DNA of 64,000 nt from NCBI RefSeq assembly GCF_016919175.1, contig NZ_JAFFPU010000082.1, positions 1 through 64,000 on the forward strand. Direction: 5' to 3'. The stretch is from Leptospira ainlahdjerensis. GTDB lineage: Bacteria > Spirochaetota > Leptospiria > Leptospirales > Leptospiraceae. The position numbers were made by a program, and so were the translations under genes. Of this stretch, positions 49,965 through 62,474 are shown in pieces. Positions within the stretch are counted from its first letter, which is position 1. Every line of letters begins with the position of its first letter. Below the pieces are notes generated by a model that was given only the letters and a program-made list of their open reading frames with translations, was not told where the DNA came from and ran no database searches.

Positions 49965-51171
49965 ATCCCGTATAACCATTGTTCAAAACCCGCATGCAAA
50001 CGAAGGACAAAGCGGAGTTCGAACGAGCAAACGAAGTAAGAAATCAACCTCCAAATCTCCACCGAAAAAATACAAACACGCAGGAATCCAGATTCCATTT
50101 TTCGAACAGATCACAAAGAAGATTCTCAATGATTTCTACGCAAAGACGTGCGAGAATTGCGAAGATCAAATTCTTACCAAAGGAATCTCTACACGACCGG
50201 ATGTTGTTCGCTGTCCGGTTTGCAATTACCAAACGTCAAGGATCTCATATACACCGCTTCATCATTTCAAACTTCCAAAGTGGATGTTTGGATACGTGTT
50301 CTACGAATCTCTCATTCAACATCCGAAGGTTCTCACGACCGTAGAGATCTCTAAGCGACTTTCCATATCTTACAAAGGCGCAACACTTCTCAAAAGAAGA
50401 TTTCAACTGTTCGCATCACAACAGCTTCCTAAATACAAAGAGATCACCTTCAAGGCTCTTGAAGAAGAATTTCGTGACTTCTCACTTCCACCAGACGAGA
50501 ATATCGACATTACAAGCAAAATGAAGGATCGTTCGTATATTTGTGCGGATACAGCCGTTTTGTATTCTGCATCGGAGAGAGCGAACAAAGGAAGAAAGAG
50601 ATACCGTCATGGAGGAGCCACAGCGTCGATCTATCTTTCAGACAAACTTGGAGGAAAGCAGGTTGGAACGTTGGTTCATACGATTGCAGTAAAGGGTGGT
50701 CCTGTATTCTTTCACTCGGTTCCAAATCAAAAAGCAAACACACTTGGACCGATTCTCAAAGACCATCTTCCAATGAGAACTCCGCTGTTTACAGACCAAG
50801 GATACCAATGGCTTTGGGGGATTTACAAGAATCATCGTTCAGTAAATCATTCTGCAAAATCAAAAGAGGGTAGATATCGATGGGCGAAAGATCGCTGGAG
50901 CAAGAATGGAGTTCACTCACAAGTAGCGGAAGGCAACCAGAGACTGCTGAAAACTTCGTTCGGTACTTATTGCTATCTAAGGCCGGAGAACTCGACGCTC
51001 TATTTAAACGAATTCTCGTTTCTCAAAAACGCCAGAGTTCTCGGTCTTGATATTATATCAGAAAATCAAGGTCTGTTGGGGAAAAGTTTGAGTAATTGTC
51101 TATCTGTTTCTCAGAACCAATCCCAACCGACAGATTCAATTTCTTACTCAAGTCCCCGAAACACAGAGTAA
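49936..51171 (+). CDS. IS1595-like (ISXO2-type) transposase 1
   Basis: Up to 411 residues; the only in-frame start is a TTG inside the 89-bp repeat, so the N-terminus may be truncated or fused. A zinc ribbon (CENCEDQ...[20 protein letters not shown]) is followed by [18 protein letters not shown] and a DDE-type catalytic core: [33 protein letters not shown] and [23 protein letters not shown]. The end is [10 protein letters not shown]. About two thirds identical to transposase 2 by eye. Catalytic residues appear intact. Confidence 0.85.
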   Translation: MGSEGRDVYLSRITIVQNPHANEGQSGVRTSKRSKKSTSKSPPKKYKHAGIQIPFFEQITKKILNDFYAKTCENCEDQILTKGISTRPDVVRCPVCNYQTSRISYTPLHHFKLPKWMFGYVFYESLIQHPKVLTTVEISKRLSISYKGATLLKRRFQLFASQQLPKYKEITFKALEEEFRDFSLPPDENIDITSKMKDRSYICADTAVLYSASERANKGRKRYRHGGATASIYLSDKLGGKQVGTLVHTIAVKGGPVFFHSVPNQKANTLGPILKDHLPMRTPLFTDQGYQWLWGIYKNHRSVNHSAKSKEGRYRWAKDRWSKNGVHSQVAEGNQRLLKTSFGTYCYLRPENSTLYLNEFSFLKNARVLGLDIISENQGLLGKSLSNCLSVSQNQSQPTDSISYSSPRNTE

Positions 51172-51184
51172 GAAACCTACTAAA

Positions 51185-52633
<1,449 letters not shown>

Positions 52634-53432
52634 ATGACGAGGATTCTCAACCGTTCTAATTTTAAGTTTATCGAGCAGAACGGGAGTTTCAAAGCGGTTC
52701 TTTTCAAGAGAGGTTCCATTGACCGGATCGTTTCCAATTTCACCGTTGATCCAAACTTCTCCATTCTCTTTGATTAAAAAGTTTCCTCTTGCGACTCGAA
52801 TCGGACCGTTTTCTCCCAGAAGAGGAAATCCTTGCGGTGTGACTAAATAGCCGTTTGTATCCATAACGAATGCTCCGCTCCGAGAAAGTCTTTCTCCTCG
52901 GTTAGTCATAACGCTGAAAAACGCGGGATGTTCGTTTCCGGGTTTATCTTGGAGCATGATGTCGAATGGATTTTCGGTCTTCTTTACGGCGCCTTGTTCA
53001 AACCGTGTGTAAACCTCGTTGACTTCTCCACCTAACCCAAGTTTGCCGACTACCGGAGCGGTGTCAAAAGATCCCATCGGAACCTTCCCGACTCCGTCTT
53101 CGTCGAAACGATGAAGTAGAAGTTCGGGAAATGTTTTAAACACAGTAGTATCTCTTTTGAAAGCGGTCTTATCAACGTTTGCCAGATTGTTTGAAATCAC
53201 ATCCATTCTTGTCTGTTGGATGATCATCCCATTCGCGCCCGTGTACATTCCTCTCAGCATTGTCCTTTCTCCTCTACCTTCTTAGGATCGGCGAATTTTT
53301 AAAATTCAGTAGGAAATTTGAAGACATAAACCGGAAAAGAATTGAGTTTCACGGCTGTTTTTTAGTCGAAAGGGGCATCACCTGATGCCAAATCGAGGAA
53401 GCTGCGACAAAAATCGCCCTGAGGAGAGAGAT

Positions 53433-53580
53433 TTGTAGGAGTTTCTACAAAGGAATTTTTTTTTGCAAAATTAGAATTTTGTGATAAAGGAAAGTCACCC
53501 GAATTTTTCCACCACCCGCCCCTCCACCCGAAAATTTGGGAGGGGCGTGACTTTCACGGAAAGGTGTCGTAGTTCCGACA
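53433..53580 (-). repeat. Dispersed ~150-bp palindrome-ended repeat, copy E (inverted)
   Basis: Reverse orientation. Reading the minus strand: palindrome TGTCGGAACTACGACA, CCGTGAAAGTCACGCCC, CGGGTGGAGGGGCGGGTGG, TTTATCACAAAATTCTAATTTTGCA, and the end TTGTAGAAACTCCTACAA. It lies in the 674-bp gap between flgF and perR, in which no gene is otherwise seen. Confidence 0.85.
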
Positions 53581-53934
53581 GATTTCCGTTCGGGGCCGGA
53601 CAACTTATGGTTGAAGGGAGGCCGAGAGGTTAGGGCGTTTGCGACTTTTCGGAGCTGCAAAGTTTGTTCTTAGGAGATTCAAATCGTACCAATTTCTTAT
53701 CTTAAGGATTGTAAGTTCGTTTGCTATTTTTTTTTGGGGATTCTTTCTCGTTGAATGTCTGTCTATGACAGACTTTTTTTTTTGGGAAAAATTCAGAAGG
53801 CGATTTTTGGAAGGTTCTATTTTTGGCTTCTAAAATCTAAAGGGGTGATTCCGAAATCGGAAAAAGAACATTAGAATTTTCTAAAATTCCCATTCCTTTG
53901 AATGAGGCTTACGTCATCGGAGCCGAATCGCGTC

Positions 53935-54369
53935 TTATCTCCTTTTGCCTTTCAGAGTGATCAAGAGATTGCAATTTTCAAAGGAACTTCCTGTTTTTTC
54001 TTCGAAATCTTTTTTAAGTTCAGAAAGAATTTTCTCTTGCAGTTTAGAATCCAACTCGATATCAAAAATTTCCCCGGTCTCTTCGTCGAGGGCATGATGG
54101 TGATTTTTCACATTCGAATCATAGAGAGTGATCCCGGATTTAAGTTCCAGAAGATTAACAATGCCTTTTTCCGCAAAAAGTTTCAGGTTGTTGAAGATGG
54201 TGGCCCGGGAAGCGTTCGGAAAGTGTTCGTTTATTAATTGAAACACTTGATCCGCAGTCAAATGTTGAGGTTCTGAAAGCAGAAGATTCGCCATCTGCAA
54301 CCTTTGAACGGTAACGTTGATTCCCGCATCCTCCAGAATTTTTTTGCTTCTTTCGAAAGAATTCTTCAT
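53935..54369 (-). CDS. perR: PerR-type peroxide stress regulator (Fur family)
   Basis: 144 residues. Winged-helix DNA-binding part ([53 protein letters not shown]) and dimerisation part with the metal site [18 protein letters not shown]. The two CxxC motifs that hold structural zinc in most Fur proteins are absent, as in the atypical L. interrogans PerR. Oxidation of metal-binding histidines by H2O2 is the expected sensor mechanism. Divergent from the ankyrin-katE operon with Per-box-like sites between, the same layout as in L. interrogans. Confidence 0.93.
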   Translation of the reverse strand: MKNSFERSKKILEDAGINVTVQRLQMANLLLSEPQHLTADQVFQLINEHFPNASRATIFNNLKLFAEKGIVNLLELKSGITLYDSNVKNHHHALDEETGEIFDIELDSKLQEKILSELKKDFEEKTGSSFENCNLLITLKGKRR

Positions 54370-54408
54370 AAGAACAATCTCCCAGATTTCCTTTTTTTTG
54401 TCATTAAT

Positions 54409-54467
54409 TTAGACTAATTCTAAAAAAAGACTTGGCCTAATTATTTACTATATTATACTAAGTCTAA
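54409..54467. promoter_or_regulatory. Two Per-box-like sites between perR and the ank-katE operon
   Basis: TTAGACTAATTCTAA (54409-54423, perfect TTAGA/TCTAA arms) and TTATACTAAGTCTAA (54453-54467). Both resemble the PerR consensus TTATAATTATTATAA and agree with each other at 12 of 15 positions. They are 44 bp apart, start to start, in the divergent promoter region. Confidence 0.75.
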
Positions 54468-54542
54468 ATTTAAAATAAATCTCATAAATTCAAAAACAGA
54501 GCAGTTTTAGACTTTTGATAAAGATTTCTTTCGGAGGTAAAA

Positions 54543-55090
54543 ATGGAGACAGTACAAAAGAATACGGTGGATAAGAATTTTTTAGATTCTCCACAAACGA
54601 AATCTGATGCCTGGGAAGAATTTAGGAAGAGCATGAATTCGGAAGATCCTTGTTTTGATCTATCGAGAAAGGGAAATCTCGTCGCATTGTCTTCTCGTCT
54701 TCAAACGTTCGGCGACCTCGAACGGAAGAACCAAAAGGGTTACACCTTACTCATGTTAGCTGCTTACAGCGGTCGAGAAAAGACGGTTCGTTTTCTCATT
54801 TCGAAAGGAGCGAACGTCAACTCCACAGATCATTCTGGAAATTCGATTCTCATGGGTGCGGCTTTCAAAGGTTTTGAGAAAGTCGTCCGGATTCTTCTCA
54901 ATGCCGGAGCTGATCCGAATTATCAAAACTCCAAAGGTCAAAACGCATTCCAATTTTCTGAAATGTTCGGACGAGTGCATGTCAGCGATCTTCTCTCCAA
55001 AAGTAAACGAAGTCGATTCTCCAGGCTCGGGTCGTTTATCAATTCTTGGTTTCAATATTTCACTCAAAACGTGCTTAAAGGAGGCAGACA

Positions 55091-55094
<4 letters not shown>
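54543..55094 (+). CDS. Ankyrin-repeat protein of the catalase operon
   Basis: 183 residues, ATG after CGGAGG. After a 60-residue N-terminal region come at least two full ankyrin repeats: [73 protein letters not shown] basic C-terminal tail follows. No signal peptide. In Pseudomonas an ankyrin protein next to the catalase gene supports catalase activity; a similar helper role is likely. Stop overlaps katE (ATGA). Confidence 0.9.
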
Positions 55095-56545
<1,451 letters not shown>

Positions 56546-56578
56546 AAATTATTAGTTCTATCTGAATCCAATCTGTTT

Positions 56579-56637
56579 GAGCGAGTGAAAGGCCGGCCTT
56601 TATCTTAGTAAAAGGAGTCTTTTCTCGCTCTTTTTTT
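56579..56637 (+). terminator. Intrinsic terminator of the ank-katE operon
   Basis: Outer stem GAGCGAG (56579-56585) / CTCGCTC (56624-56630) followed directly by seven T. The inner part contains the perfect palindrome AAAGGCCGGCCTTT (56588-56601). Confidence 0.85.
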
Positions 56638-56663
56638 ATTATGCACCCTAAAAAAGGATAAAA

Positions 56664-56725
56664 AGTAGTTGCGTAATTAAACCAGAATGAGTCCAAGATA
56701 AGTAGTTTCAAAATTAAACCAGTAT
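56664..56725 (+). promoter_or_regulatory. Tandem 25-bp operator-like repeats upstream of the SDR gene
   Basis: Two direct copies of AGTAGTT-N4-AATTAAACCAG-N-AT at 56664-56688 and 56701-56725, start to start 37 bp. They end 17 bp before the SDR start codon. Probable binding sites for the HxlR-type regulator encoded just downstream. Confidence 0.7.
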
Positions 56726-56741
56726 AAAGGAGGGTTTGTTT

Positions 56742-57506
56742 ATGAGATTTAAGGACAAGGTGGTTTTGATTACGGGCGGAAACGGAGGTATCGGTTTTGC
56801 AGCGGCTAAATTATTTTTGGCTGAAGGTGCTAACGTGATCATAACCGGACGGGATCGAGCCGCGTTGGATGCCGCGGTAAAAAACCTGGGGGATCGTGCG
56901 AGGGCTTATCGAGCGGACGTTTTAAACAAGGACGAAAGGGAGTTTCTCTTTCAAAGGATTCAAGAAGAATTCAAGACGTTAGACGTCGTTTTCGCGAACG
57001 CAGGGATTCTGAAACCGACTCCGGCGGCGAACACAACGGAAGAGATTTTTGACGAAGTCCTCCGAGTCAATGTAACAGGAGTTTTTATGACGATCCAAGC
57101 GGCTCTTCCCTTACTCAAAAACGGCTCCTCCATAGTTCTCAACGGCTCCATTATTAGCACGATCGGGTCCATCGGAACTTCCGCGTATGCCGCGAGTAAG
57201 GCGGGTGTAAGTTCCATGACGAGAGTCCTCGCTTCCGAATTGAGTCCGAGAGGAATTCGTGTTAATATAGTAGTTCCGGGTGCGACTATGACTTCGATCT
57301 GGGGAACGACGGAGGCTGCGAACGAAAGATTGGAGAAGATCAAAGTTTCGATTCCTCTTCGAAGAATCGGAGATCCAGAAGAGATCGCAAAAGCGGTTTT
57401 GTTTCTCGCATCGGATGATTCTTCCTATATGCAAGGAACAGAGATCGTCGTCGATGGAGGAGCTAGCGGTTTGCCTGCGGGAGCTCCAATTTATCTTGCC
57501 AAGTAA
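56742..57506 (+). CDS. SDR-family oxidoreductase
   Basis: 254 residues, ATG at 56742 after AAAGGAGGG. Classical short-chain dehydrogenase: cofactor loop TGGNGGIG, NADP-type ITGRDR after the second strand, NAG motif (FANAGIL), catalytic Ser in GSIIST, catalytic YAASK, and the terminal LASDDSSYMQGTEIVVDGG. It reduces or oxidises an unknown carbonyl or alcohol with NAD(P). Upstream tandem repeats and the following HxlR regulator suggest induction by an electrophile or quinone-like signal. Confidence 0.93.
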   Translation: MRFKDKVVLITGGNGGIGFAAAKLFLAEGANVIITGRDRAALDAAVKNLGDRARAYRADVLNKDEREFLFQRIQEEFKTLDVVFANAGILKPTPAANTTEEIFDEVLRVNVTGVFMTIQAALPLLKNGSSIVLNGSIISTIGSIGTSAYAASKAGVSSMTRVLASELSPRGIRVNIVVPGATMTSIWGTTEAANERLEKIKVSIPLRRIGDPEEIAKAVLFLASDDSSYMQGTEIVVDGGASGLPAGAPIYLAK

Positions 57507-57557
57507 GTAGAATCTTTCAGACCTATATTATACTCGATGAAGGAAGGGGGCTTTTGA

Positions 57558-58064
57558 GTGAAGCGCAAAAATTTGGATGAAGACGACTGCCCTATCGCAA
57601 GGTCCCTTTCCGCAATCGGAGAATGGTGGTCCCTTTTGATTCTCAGAGACGCCTTTATGGGTAAAAGAAGATTCGGAGAATTTGAAAGGAGTCTCGGACT
57701 TGCAAAGAATATTCTAACTTCCCGTCTTCAGAAATTGGTTTCTCAAGAGATTTTGGAAATTGTTCCCGCTTCCGACGGAAGTGCGTATCAAGAATATGTT
57801 CTGACACAAAAAGGAAAGGATCTTTTTCCGATTCTCGTTTCTCTCAGGCAATGGGGGGAGAAATATCTTTTTGACTCTAAAGAGATAAACCAAGTGCTCG
57901 TGGACGAACTTTATCAGAAGCCGGTTCGTAAAATAGAAATCAAATCCCAAGATGGAAGAGAACTCAAATCCAAGGACGTGAGGCTTCTTTTTTTAGATCA
58001 AAAAAGTAAAAGCAAATCCGCTAAGAAAAAAATAAACTCTAATTCGGATCGGTCCAAATCGTAA
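57558..58064 (+). CDS. HxlR-family transcriptional regulator
   Basis: 168 residues, GTG start. Winged-helix HxlR domain: DEDDCPIARSLSAIGEWWSLLILRDAFMGKRRFGEFERSLGLAKNILTSRLQKLVSQEIL and YVLTQKGKDLFPILVSLRQWGEKY. The cysteine near the N-terminus (DDCPIA) is the redox- or electrophile-sensing residue in several members. A Lys/Ser-rich tail is unusual. Likely repressor or activator of the SDR gene 51 bp upstream through the tandem repeats. Confidence 0.92.
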   Translation: MKRKNLDEDDCPIARSLSAIGEWWSLLILRDAFMGKRRFGEFERSLGLAKNILTSRLQKLVSQEILEIVPASDGSAYQEYVLTQKGKDLFPILVSLRQWGEKYLFDSKEINQVLVDELYQKPVRKIEIKSQDGRELKSKDVRLLFLDQKSKSKSAKKKINSNSDRSKS

Positions 58065-58227
58065 ATTCCCGAAAACTATAAGCTCTAAAAGAAAAACATT
58101 CAAAAAATGTGAAATATTATTTGAGAATGTAGAATATCTTCTCCATTCCTAAAAAATGAGATTTCACAAAAGGACTCTCCGGATGATTCGCTGTTAACCA
58201 GAGTTTATCAAAAGGGTATCAATTCCA

Positions 58228-58672
58228 ATGACCGAAAAACAATTCAGTCCTTCTCATTTTGGAATTTCTCCGGAAGAGATCCGTTACAAAAAATTCGTAG
58301 AATCGATCTATGAAAAACAAAACGAGGGTCCGCATCGGTACGGCGGTGGAAAAGTCGACCTCACCTTTATCAGCGAGCTTTTTAAAATCATCTTCGCGTG
58401 TTATTTTTCGGATCTTATATTTCGAGACTTCACTTCACGTAGAAGACAATCTTTCAGTTTTTTTCTTCAGACAAAGAGCAAGCTCTATTCTTATCTTTCC
58501 AGTTGGGCGTTTCGGAGCATCTTACGATCGACGGAGTTCTTGAAAATTTCAAAGCTGAACTTCCTCTCTGTATGAGATGATTTGGCCCGACGCGCTCGCG
58601 GCATACTAAGGCGATCCCGCTGCTGAAAGTGTGAAGGAAGTCATTCTTGCGTATTCCGGTTTTTACGCGATC
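58228..58672 (+). pseudogene. Serine O-acetyltransferase (EpsC/CysE-type) pseudogene, truncated
   Basis: N-terminal region in frame from 58228 (EEIRYKKFVESIYEKQNEG, FISELFKIIFACYFSDLIF). The sequence then shifts frame to EHLTIDGVLENFKAELPLCMR (to about 58577) and again to LAAY-stop-GDPAAESVKEVILAYSGFYAI (about 58594-58672). The last block is the signature of the serine acetyltransferase helical domain (AAYDGDPAAKS-EI-L-YPG-AI). The left-handed helix catalytic half is missing: homology stops at about 58672, where the facing encapsulin pseudogene starts. These enzymes make O-acetylserine for cysteine synthesis and accompany family 2A encapsulins. Confidence 0.75.
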
Positions 58673-59522
58673 ACGTCATCCATGCGAATGGCGGTGGACC
58701 AATAAAGAGAAATCAAATAGAACCCGATCGCGGAACGGTTGATTCCCATAAATCGAACCGATAGTACAGGAGTTTGTTCTCCGGACAGTCTCGGTTGAAA
58801 GAGGCCGATCACGCCTTGTTTTTTCCGACTCGGATAAGAAGGAGGTTCGTTTTTCCTTCCGTGGATTTCGGTTTACTTCCCCTGTTTACCAATAGTTTAT
58901 CGCAAGGAATGAATTACGCCAAAAAGGAAAACCGAAGTGGGTGGAACTCCTCTGCGTGTAAATTCTCTTCCAAAAGTGGCAATTGCAAGGGGATGTGTTA
59001 AAAAGAAAGAAGGTTCTTTTCAAACTTTTGTGATTAGCTCGTCGAGATCAGTAGGAGGGCCCTTGCGCGTTGAGATCCTTTGATTTTTGGATGTGTGTTT
59101 TAAAAGTTCGTATTCTTCATCGTCAATGAGCTCATTTTCCTGCCGTTCATTAACGCTCTCGATTGTTAAGCGAAGTTGTTTTTTGATTTGGTCGTTGAGG
59201 CGTTCTGAATAAATCCGAGATTCTCGTATGAACGTCTAAAAAGGTTGAAATAGCGCTGAGAGTTTATACCCTCGGTTGTTCCTTGTAGTTTACGAAAGCT
59301 TCTTGTCGAAGTTGTTCGTCCTTTTGTCAGAACTTCCACGCTCGTATTGTCTTTGACTCGATTGACTCTGAGGGTGACGGATTCGAGCGGTTTCCAGTCT
59401 AAAAAGCGAACCAGCCTGCGCGGTGTGATAGCTTCTCCGTACTGGGGAGCAATTCTGTTAGTGTTCGCTAATTTATCTGCGGCGTTGTCTCCCAGAGAAT
59501 GTTGTAAGTTCGTATCAGTCAC
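58663..59522 (-). pseudogene. Family 2 (SrpI-like) encapsulin shell protein pseudogene
   Basis: Minus strand, ATG at 59522. Frame one: DNAADKLANTNRIAPQYGEAITPRRLVRFLDWKPLE and LRVNRVK, the start of family 2 shell proteins. After a frameshift near 59315: DEQLRQEAFVNYKEQPRV, a stop, then TLSAISTFLDVHTRISDLF. Another shift near 59205: DQIKKQLRLTIESVNERQENELIDDEEYELL, GPPTDLDELITKV, then TGA (59022-59020) in place of the tryptophan codon of KVWKEP, and KEPSFFLTHPLAIATFGREFTRRGVPP. A last shift leads to GVIGLFQPRLSGEQTPVLSVRFMGINRSAIGFYLISLYWS, ending at 58663. At least three frameshifts and two stops: dead. Intact relatives form shells holding cysteine desulfurase. Confidence 0.88.
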
Positions 59523-60219
59523 ACCGATTTCTCCTAAGTTTTAGATTCGGTTCATTCTTGTTCTGGAACGTCAAAAAGACGTAAATGGTCAATAAGAACC
59601 GTCGTGCATTCGGCGGAATAAATGTATAAGATAATGATCATATCGATAGTATATTATTTATTTATTAAATACTATCACTACACTCTAATAAGTTGTTTCT
59701 TGCTTTGTATTCTTTGAGTTTTTATGCTTAGAATCTTGTCGAAAAATGAAAATCATTTTTTGGCGTTCTTGTTGTATCGGGTGAGTTTTTATCGAAACGA
59801 ATTTCGGGTTTTGCGGTTTTATGAATTTACTGGAAAGATTGATTCCAGTGCGTTTTTTTAATTCTTCTATGGATGAATCCAAAAAGGAAACTTAGATTCC
59901 GGGAAAGGTAAGATTTGAACCCTCGATTTTCGTTTTGGAAATAAAAAAGAAGGATCCGATTCGTATGCGGTTTTGGTTATTTTGTTTTCGCTTGCGTCTT
60001 TTTTTCGGTTCCCGGTTGAACAGAATTTTTTATTTCCATTCTTTCCGGGCCTTTAGCCTTCTCACATGAAAACGAGCCGAGCGGAAAACGGATTCTCCGG
60101 ACTTTTGCGCTTGACCTTTTTTTTCTTTGAATCGAGAATTTACGGCGTTTCCATCGTTTCTTTGAAGTGATTTCACTGATAACATTCAATGATCCCGAAA
60201 TTCTAAGATTGATTTTACG
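59523..60219. other. 697-bp intergenic region
   Basis: Upstream of both the encapsulin pseudogene and the multi-PAS kinase. Contains an inverted repeat GATAGTAT (59645-59652) / ATACTATC (59669-59676), about 120 bp before the encapsulin start. A 65-codon minus frame at 59685-59882 is not supported. No cysteine desulfurase remnant is recognisable. Confidence 0.5.
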
Positions 60220-62439
60220 ATGATTCATATCCTTCAAACGATCCTCGAACAAGCGCACGCAGGCTACTGGGAGAAAAATTTCCAAAAAAAATCCAATTAT
60301 CTTTCCCCCGCATGGAAATCGATGCTTGGATACGAAGATCATGAACTGGAAAACTCGATTCGAAACTGGCAATCCCATATTCTATCCGAGGATTTGATCA
60401 AAATTCGAAACGAATTCAGAGAATATCTCAGAACATTCAAACAAAAACTTTATGAAACCGACATTCGTTTTCGACATCGGAACGGAAGTATCGTCTGGTT
60501 TCGGTGCACTTGCAAACTTGTCGAAATCGATCCCAAAGGAAAACCTCTGTTGATACTCGGGACTTACTTCAATATCACTGAGTCCAAAAGAATCGAGTCC
60601 GAGTTGACCTTAACGCTGGATCGTCTTGCCCTTGCTACAAAGGCGGCGAAGGTTGGAATCTGGGATTTGGATCTGATCGAAGATCGCCTAACGTGGGACG
60701 ACGCCATGTATGAATTGTACGGAGTAAGGGCTGATACTTTTTCGGGAGCGTATAAGGCTTGGGAGGCGGGGCTTCATCCCGAAGACTTGGAACGTTGTAG
60801 AATCGAACACAAAAACGCGGTCGAAGGATTCAAAGATTTTGATATGGAGTTTCGAGTGATCTGGCCCGACGGAGCGATCCGACATATCAAAGCGATCGCG
60901 ATCGTTCAGAGAACGGCTTCCGGGAAAGCCTTTCGTATGGTGGGAACGAACTGGGATATCACGGAACATAAGAATTCGGAAACCGCTCTCAAGGAAAGTT
61001 ACGAACTCACAAAGGTTTTTATCGAAAAAGCTCCTTCCGCGATTGCGATGTTTGATACTAACATGTGTTATATGGCAGCCTCTCAACAATGGATTAACGA
61101 TTACGGTCTGATCGGGAAAGAAATTGCTGGGCTGTCTCACTACGAGATTTTTCCGGAGATAGGCGAAGAATGGAAACAGATTCATAAGGAATGTTTACAA
61201 GGTAAGGTTCAAAGAAGGGATGAAGAATTGTTTGTTAGAAAAGACGGAAGTTCCCAGTGGATCATCTGGGAAGTGCGCCCTTGGTATCGATCACAAAACG
61301 TAATCGGCGGGGTTTTGATGTACACGGAGGATATCAGCGCCCTCAAACGGAAAGAATTGGAAAGAAGTCGGTTGGAGGAAATTCTTACACGAACAAACGA
61401 AGCCGCGCAGATCGGGTCCTGGGAATTGGATCTTGAGACCAAAAGAAGAGTTTGGAGTAAGGTCACGAAGGCGATCTTCGAATTGCCGGAAGACTATACT
61501 CCGACCGGAGAGGAAGACTCGCGTTTTTTTAAAAGCGAACTGGAGAGAAAACGATCGGCGGATATTTTGGAAGAGTCTATCCTTTCCGGAAATACTTTTG
61601 ACTTCGAGGTGGAGATCGTCACCGCAAAAGGAAATTTTGTTTGGACGCGGACGATCGGAAAACCCGAATATCTCAACGGAAAGTGCATTCGTGTTTCCGG
61701 CACGTTTCAAAACATTCAGGAACAAAAGGAAAGGGAATTCGCCCTCCAAGGAACCTTGGATATCGTCAACGATCAGAATGAAAGACTTTTGAACTTCGCA
61801 CATATCGTCTCTCACAACCTTCGCTCTCACGCGGGAAATATCACGATGCTCCTCAAAATTTTGGAAGAGGCGACCACAGAGTCAGAAAAAGAGGAGATGA
61901 TCGGCTATATCCGGAAGGCATCGGACAGTCTGATGGACACCGTTTTGAATTTGAACGAAGTCGTTTCCATTCAAACAAATAAGAATATTCAAAATACTGA
62001 AATTTCTCTCAGACACTCCATCGAAAAGGCGTCTCAGACGATCCGCGGTGAGATACAACAAAACAACGTTCAAATTCACAATCTGGTCTCGGAATCTATT
62101 CGAGTTAAGTGTAACACCGCGTATCTGGAGAGTATTCTTCTTAATTTTTTGACAAACGCGGTCAAATACAGACATCCTGAAAGGGCCCCGGAGATCACTC
62201 TCAGCGCGGAGTATCAAAAAAATCGACTCGTTTTGAGTATTCAGGATAACGGTCTCGGGATCGATTTGGATAAAAACGGGGATAAACTTTTTGGAATGTA
62301 TAAAACGTTTCATAATCATCGAGATTCCAAGGGAATCGGATTGTTTATCACCAAAAATCAGGTGGAGTCTATGGGAGGAAAGATCGAAGTGGAAAGCGTC
62401 ATCAATCAGGGAACGGTCTTTCGAATTATTTTTTCGTAA
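60220..62439 (+). CDS. Multi-PAS sensor histidine kinase
   Basis: 739 residues, no membrane helices. Four PAS/PAC modules in a row (about 8-125, 130-250, 260-375 and 385-500), with PAC ends such as LILGTYFNITESKR, RMVGTNWDITEHKN, GGVLMYTEDISALKR and VSGTFQNIQEQKE. A HisKA-like segment follows, with phosphorylatable His532 in FAHIVSHNLRSHAGNI, and a HATPase domain with LNFLTNAVKYRHP, IQDNGLGID and KGIGLFITKNQVESMGG. It is cytoplasmic and probably senses redox, gas or small ligands. No cognate response regulator is adjacent. Confidence 0.93.
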   Translation: MIHILQTILEQAHAGYWEKNFQKKSNYLSPAWKSMLGYEDHELENSIRNWQSHILSEDLIKIRNEFREYLRTFKQKLYETDIRFRHRNGSIVWFRCTCKLVEIDPKGKPLLILGTYFNITESKRIESELTLTLDRLALATKAAKVGIWDLDLIEDRLTWDDAMYELYGVRADTFSGAYKAWEAGLHPEDLERCRIEHKNAVEGFKDFDMEFRVIWPDGAIRHIKAIAIVQRTASGKAFRMVGTNWDITEHKNSETALKESYELTKVFIEKAPSAIAMFDTNMCYMAASQQWINDYGLIGKEIAGLSHYEIFPEIGEEWKQIHKECLQGKVQRRDEELFVRKDGSSQWIIWEVRPWYRSQNVIGGVLMYTEDISALKRKELERSRLEEILTRTNEAAQIGSWELDLETKRRVWSKVTKAIFELPEDYTPTGEEDSRFFKSELERKRSADILEESILSGNTFDFEVEIVTAKGNFVWTRTIGKPEYLNGKCIRVSGTFQNIQEQKEREFALQGTLDIVNDQNERLLNFAHIVSHNLRSHAGNITMLLKILEEATTESEKEEMIGYIRKASDSLMDTVLNLNEVVSIQTNKNIQNTEISLRHSIEKASQTIRGEIQQNNVQIHNLVSESIRVKCNTAYLESILLNFLTNAVKYRHPERAPEITLSAEYQKNRLVLSIQDNGLGIDLDKNGDKLFGMYKTFHNHRDSKGIGLFITKNQVESMGGKIEVESVINQGTVFRIIFS

Positions 62440-62474
62440 AAATATATTAAAAAATTGGAATTTAGAAGGTAAGA

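Noticed and set aside
59685..59882. 65-codon minus-strand frame upstream of the encapsulin pseudogene, considered as a cargo protein
   Set aside because: No cysteine desulfurase or other motif, and no ribosome-binding site.
59920..59945. TTTGAACCCTCG, resembling the reverse of a tRNA T-arm
   Set aside because: The stem does not pair and no acceptor, D or anticodon arms could be found around it.
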